Positions 52,790-56,029 of a DNA stretch of 56,029 nucleotides are shown piece after piece (position 1 is the stretch's first letter; each line of letters opens with the position of its first letter). Made by a program: the position numbers and the translations under genes. Source of the DNA: Rhodospirillales bacterium (lineage in GTDB: Bacteria; Pseudomonadota; Alphaproteobacteria; Rhodospirillales; JASLQF01); contig JASLQF010000009.1 in NCBI GenBank assembly GCA_030744625.1, positions 1 through 56,029 of the forward strand, written 5' to 3'. A model generated the notes under the pieces. It worked only from the letters and a program-made list of their open reading frames with translations. It did not search any database and was not told the origin of the DNA.

Positions 52790-53352
52790 GTGCCGGTTTC
52801 GCCGGCCGTCCCCGCCGACCCGGGTTCGGATTCGAGGGCGCCGATTATTTGCTCCACCGTAATCTCCGGCGGCTCGTCGTTGGTGTCGACCACGATGTCG
52901 GCTTCGGCGTACACGGGATAGCGCTCCTCCATCAGGTCTTGCAGTATTTCGCGGGGATCGCCGCCTTTCAGGAGCGGCCGTCCGCCTCGCCGCGCCGTTC
53001 GCCGCACCAGCACGTCAAGCTCGGCGCGCAGCCATACCGAAACACACCGCTCGAGGATTCCGGCCCGGATATCGGGGTTCATGAAGGCACCACCGCCGAT
53101 CGCCAGGACGTGGCCACCGTTCCTCAAGAGGCGCGCGATGATGCGCTGCTCCACGTCGCGGAAGGCCTCTTCACCGTAAAGCTCGAAGATATCCTCGATC
53201 GAGCAACCCGCGGCCTTGACAATTTCCTCGTCGGCATCAACGAAGTCGAGACCGAGATGCTTGGCCAGCCGCCGCCCGACGCTGGACTTTCCGGCGCCCA
53301 TCAGCCCGACGAGCACGACGGACTTGCCCCCCACGGACGCCTGCCTTGCCGT
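52786..53352 (-). CDS. aroK: Shikimate kinase
   Basis: A P-loop kinase of about 188 residues phosphorylating shikimate at the 3-hydroxyl. Walker A is GLMGAGKS at 17-24; the shikimate-binding region has FVDADEEIVKAAGCSIEDIF and the later AIGGGAFM, and the lid has RRGGRPLLKGG. The ATG at 53352 gives a normal N-terminus but lacks a good Shine-Dalgarno; the open frame continues to a TTG at 53433 near the folded element at 53454. It precedes aroB in the transcript. Confidence 0.95.
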   Translation of the reverse strand, partial: TARQASVGGKSVVLVGLMGAGKSSVGRRLAKHLGLDFVDADEEIVKAAGCSIEDIFELYGEEAFRDVEQRIIARLLRNGGHVLAIGGGAFMNPDIRAGILERCVSVWLRAELDVLVRRTARRGGRPLLKGGDPREILQDLMEERYPVYAEADIVVDTNDEPPEITVEQIIGALESEPGSAGTAGETGT

Positions 53353-53453
53353 CATCGGACGGACGGGTTTCGATCGCAGCGCCGCCCCCAGCCGCGTCGT
53401 TGAAAGGGGCTCCCGGAGCCGATAGACTGCCAAAAATTCGCCATAGTCGAAAT

Positions 53454-53723
53454 CTAGTGTCCTGGATCAGACAGATGGTACCCATACGACGGCTCTCCGA
53501 GTTCACCCGGCCAGGCGCGTGGGGCGCCGTGATGCGGGAGCATCACAAGCGCCGCGCAACGCCGCCGGTGAGCTCGGAGAGCCGCCCTTCGGGTCGCGTT
53601 TCCCGCTTCCTCGGGGCGTCAGGCGCGTTTGCCGATGGGTTGGCATCGCCGGCGCGCGCCTTCCTGCCGAGGAAGCGGTAACCGCGATCGTATGGGTACC
53701 ATCTGTCTGATCCAGGACACTAG
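53454..53723. mobile_element. 270-bp MITE-like element: 36-bp inverted repeats enclosing two hairpins
   Basis: A perfect 36-base inverted repeat (53454-53489 and 53688-53723, starting CTAGTGTCCTGGATCAG) encloses two adjacent hairpins. Hairpin 1 (53490-53584) pairs CGGCTCTCCGAG with CTCGGAGAGCCG and has an inner GTGATGC-GGGA-GCATCAC. Hairpin 2 (53594-53687) pairs CCGCTTCCTCGG with CCGAGGAAGCGG. The junctions are almost contiguous, giving a three-way junction. CTAG at both ends could be a 4-bp target duplication, fitting the YTAR type of IS5-group elements. No transposase is encoded. It lies between aroK and a small membrane-protein gene. Confidence 0.8.
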
Positions 53724-53785
53724 CATAAAGACCGCAGGCTGTCGTCAAGAGCCCCGTCCAACGGCTATCGGCGCGGAGGGTTGGC

Positions 53786-53926
53786 ATGAGGAACGTACCA
53801 AGGTTGATCGTGTTCACGGTGCTCGTCCTCATCGTCGGAGGGGCTATTTTCCTGGCTACCTGGGACATTCCGGCGCCCATCGCCACCATGGAAAAAGTTA
53901 TTCCCGATGACCGCTTCCCCCGTTAG
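53786..53926 (+). CDS. Small membrane protein (46 aa)
   Basis: A short gene with GGAGGG upstream of the ATG. The product has one hydrophobic helix (about 7-25, RLIVFTVLVLIVGGAIFLAT) followed by WDIPAPIATMEKVIPDDRFPR. The pattern WDIPAP plus a VIPD-RFPR end is one I associate with short conserved alphaproteobacterial proteins at this aroK-side position, but I cannot assign a function. Its 3' end overlaps the next gene by 20 bases, suggesting coupled translation. It was too short for routine ORF cut-offs, but the ribosome-binding site and context support it. Confidence 0.75.
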   Translation: MRNVPRLIVFTVLVLIVGGAIFLATWDIPAPIATMEKVIPDDRFPR

Positions 53927-55775
53927 GCCATGGGGCGGCCCGCTTGGGCTGGCCTGCTTCGCCGTCTCGCTGGTGCTGGCGGCCACCGTTGCGGGCACGG
54001 GCCGGGCCCAGGAAGCAACCTCGATCGTCGGCAAGCCGCTCACTCTGGCGCCGCCGCGGGAATTGAAAGCCCAGGATAGGAAACCCGAAGCGGCACCGCC
54101 GCCTGTCGCCCCGGGGCCCGCCGTTCAGCCACGGGCCCTGGGTCCGTTGCGTCCCGTGCCGCCGGCCTCGACCGTGACCAGGGCGGAGCCGGGAATCCGG
54201 GTGGACAGCCTGCAGAACATAGACGCGGACGCGGCGGGCGTGCTCAACGAGGCGCAAGGCGGCCTTGGCTCGGAGATGTGGCGGGGGACGGACCGCGCCG
54301 TGGTCGAAGCGCTCTTGCCGCGCCTTCCGGTGGGCGCCACGTCACCGGCCATGCGCGACCTCATGCGCCGGCTGCTGTTGTCGGAGGCCGCCGTGCCCGA
54401 GGGCGAGGCCGGGGAGACCAAGCTCATCACCCTTCGTATCAACCGGCTGGCGGCGATGGGCGATCTCATCGGGGTCAACGACCTCCTCAACGTGACGCCG
54501 GGACGCGACGACAATGAAGGCTTGACGCGCATCGAGGCCGACGCCCGTTTCCTGACCAACGACAACGCCCGCGCCTGCGCCCTCGCCACGTCGCAGATCG
54601 CCCGCCGCCAGAACGCCTACTGGCAGAAGGCGTTCATTTTCTGCCAGGCCTTGGCCGGACAGCACGGACCGGCGGCCCTGGGCGTCGCCCTGCTGCGCGA
54701 AACGGGAGAACGGGACCCGATTTTCTTCGACCTGGTCGACGCCGTGGCGGCCGGCAGCGGGGTCATCATCGACAGCATGCCCGATCCCTCGCCGCTGCAC
54801 CTGGCCATGGCGCGGGTCGCCAAGGCGCAGCTTCCGGCCGACGTCATCGCGTCCAACAATCCCAGCACCCTGCGTACCATTGCCATCAGCCCCAACGCCC
54901 CGGTCGAATTGCGCCTGGAAGCGGCCGAGCGGGCCGAGGCGGCGGGGGCGCTTCCCATCGACGATTTGCGCCAGCTCTACACCAGTGTTCCGTTTTCGGC
55001 GGAGGACCTGGCAAACCCCTTCTCCAAGGCGGAGGCCGAGGCGGGGGCCTTGAGCCGGGCGCTGCTCTACCGCACGGCGCTGGTGCAGACCGTGCCCACG
55101 GCCCAGGCCGAGGCCGTGACCCTGGCCCTCGCGCTGGCCCGCGAGGGGGGGCGCTACGTGTCGACCGTGCGCGCCTTCTTGCCCGTGCTCAAGCGCATTC
55201 CGGCGTCCGCCGAGCTGTCGTGGTTTGCCCTCGAGGCGGTGGGCGCCTTGCTGGCTACCGACGAGCACGAGGCGGCGCGCTCGTGGTTCGCCCTGTTGCG
55301 CAACAAGGCGGCGTTCGACGAAGCCTCGGCGTCGGCCCTGGCCCGCCTCATGCCCCTGGCCCGCCTCGCCGGCTCGGAGGAGGCCACGGACTGGAACGGC
55401 GAGCGGCTAACGGCCTGGTGGGAGGCCGAACGCGGGCGCGACGGGGCGGCGGCGCGCGCGGCACGCCTTTTCACGCTGTTCGAGGCCTTGGGAGAGCCGG
55501 TATCCGACAACCTCTGGGAGGCCTTGCTGACAGGGCCGCAGCGGGCTACGGTGGTGATGCCGGGTCCGGCCCTGTGGTACCGGCTGGAGGAGGCGGCGCG
55601 CGACGCGCGTAAGGGCGAGACCGTGTTGCTTTCCCTCCTGGCGCTCGGCGACGGCGGCCCTACCCAGGCCGACCCCATCGTCCTGCGCCGCGTCCTCGGC
55701 GCCCTCGGCGCCGTCGGGCTGGAGGCACCGGCCCGCGCCCTCGCCGTCGAGGCGGCGGTGGCCGCCGGTTTGTAA
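53907..55775 (+). CDS. Exported protein of unknown function (622 aa)
   Basis: A signal peptide spans about 1-34 (hydrophobic LGLACFAVSLVLAATVA, cut near GRAQEA). A proline/alanine-rich segment follows (about 45-95), and the rest is an alanine/leucine-rich helical body with no cysteine motif, consistent with an alpha-solenoid or TPR-like repeat fold. I do not recognise a catalytic domain. It overlaps the 46-residue membrane protein gene by 20 bases, so the two probably act together at the envelope. The gene is followed directly by the second folded element. Confidence 0.75.
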   Translation: MTASPVRPWGGPLGLACFAVSLVLAATVAGTGRAQEATSIVGKPLTLAPPRELKAQDRKPEAAPPPVAPGPAVQPRALGPLRPVPPASTVTRAEPGIRVDSLQNIDADAAGVLNEAQGGLGSEMWRGTDRAVVEALLPRLPVGATSPAMRDLMRRLLLSEAAVPEGEAGETKLITLRINRLAAMGDLIGVNDLLNVTPGRDDNEGLTRIEADARFLTNDNARACALATSQIARRQNAYWQKAFIFCQALAGQHGPAALGVALLRETGERDPIFFDLVDAVAAGSGVIIDSMPDPSPLHLAMARVAKAQLPADVIASNNPSTLRTIAISPNAPVELRLEAAERAEAAGALPIDDLRQLYTSVPFSAEDLANPFSKAEAEAGALSRALLYRTALVQTVPTAQAEAVTLALALAREGGRYVSTVRAFLPVLKRIPASAELSWFALEAVGALLATDEHEAARSWFALLRNKAAFDEASASALARLMPLARLAGSEEATDWNGERLTAWWEAERGRDGAAARAARLFTLFEALGEPVSDNLWEALLTGPQRATVVMPGPALWYRLEEAARDARKGETVLLSLLALGDGGPTQADPIVLRRVLGALGAVGLEAPARALAVEAAVAAGL

Positions 55776-56029
55776 GAGCCTGTTTGGGAAGTTGATCATG
55801 GGTTGCGTTGGCCTGGGAAGCGCGAGTGTTAGGAGCGGATGCGCCGGCGATGCTGGAGCATCGTCAACCATTCGCGACGCGGCAATCGCGCTTCCCAGGC
55901 CAACCCGGAGGGTCGCGTTTTCAAGGCCTTGGGACGTCGTCAGCCGCCGCTTGCGATGCTCCAGCATCGCGGCACGGCGCCTTCCTCGCCCAAGACCTTG
56001 AAAACGCGACGCAGCCCGTGATCAACTTC
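55776..56029. mobile_element. Second MITE-like element with the same architecture, truncated by window end
   Basis: An outer stem pairs 55788-55806 (GAAGTTGATCATGGGTTGC) with 56011-56029 at 17 of 19 positions, and the left arm probably extends to 55776 with its partner beyond the window. Hairpin 1 (55807-55904) pairs GTTGGCCTGGGAAGCGCGA exactly with 55886-55904. Hairpin 2 (55912-56010) pairs GTCGCGTTTTCAAGG with CCTTGAAAACGCGAC. Junctions are contiguous, as in the 53454 element. It starts at the base after the stop of the 622-residue gene. No protein is encoded. Confidence 0.75.

Overview
The window is one contiguous piece of high-GC bacterial chromosome. Gene order and content point to an alphaproteobacterium, most likely in or near the Rhodospirillales. 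The indicators are an aroK-aroB-CorC block, cobS/cobT beside a J-domain gene and a divergent bolA, a ppx-rlmE-guaB-guaA run, pssA-psd, cytochrome c', and a PilZ protein. No rRNA, CRISPR array, prophage or intact insertion sequence is visible. Start and function calls come from reading the translated sequence and recalling families, without database searches.

Layout. Positions 1-6118 (minus strand) are a housekeeping run: Ppx/GppA phosphatase, RlmE, IMP dehydrogenase, a peroxidase-related enzyme, a MAPEG protein, GMP synthase and a truncated Mth938-like gene. tRNA-Gln(CTG) and glnS follow at 6245-8070. Positions 8067-10091 hold an MlaC-like protein, a small orphan ORF, a PilZ protein and a DUF1330 protein.

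Positions 10172-26672 form a metabolic block centred on methylated amines. It contains a heterotetrameric sarcosine oxidase operon (soxB-D-A-G) that continues into a GFA-family gene and a MATE exporter. It also has a type II haloacid dehalogenase-like protein, a creatinase/DddP-like M24 protein lacking one metal ligand, a hemerythrin protein, a RidA plus dehydrogenase pair, a DUF1989 protein, and a glycine-betaine-type ABC transporter. Two further GFA-family genes lie around the transporter. A plausible reading is uptake of betaine or related N-methyl compounds, demethylation to glycine, and handling of formaldehyde, but the substrate is inferred.

Positions 26773-31683 are a PadR-controlled RND efflux operon with a clear palindromic operator over its promoter. 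Positions 31687-33198 make phosphatidylethanolamine (pssA, psd). Positions 33199-36798 carry a repeat-rich leader and a 955-residue acidic FecR/RTX protein that looks like a type I secreted adhesin. Next come a LysM protein, a diheme cytochrome c, cytochrome c', a LOG protein, isocitrate dehydrogenase, an AbrB-Doc toxin-antitoxin pair and rpmB.

Positions 42819-53352 hold an esterase-like phytase-family protein, a rhomboid protease, CobT, CobS, a J-domain protein, BolA, an RHH protein, a DUF2889 protein, a CBS protein, CorC, AroB and AroK. The right end has two non-coding elements (53454-53723 and 55776-56029) that fold into the same three-way-junction shape and share short sequence blocks. 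They bracket a 46-residue membrane protein and a 622-residue exported protein of unknown function. These paired elements are the most unusual structure in the window.
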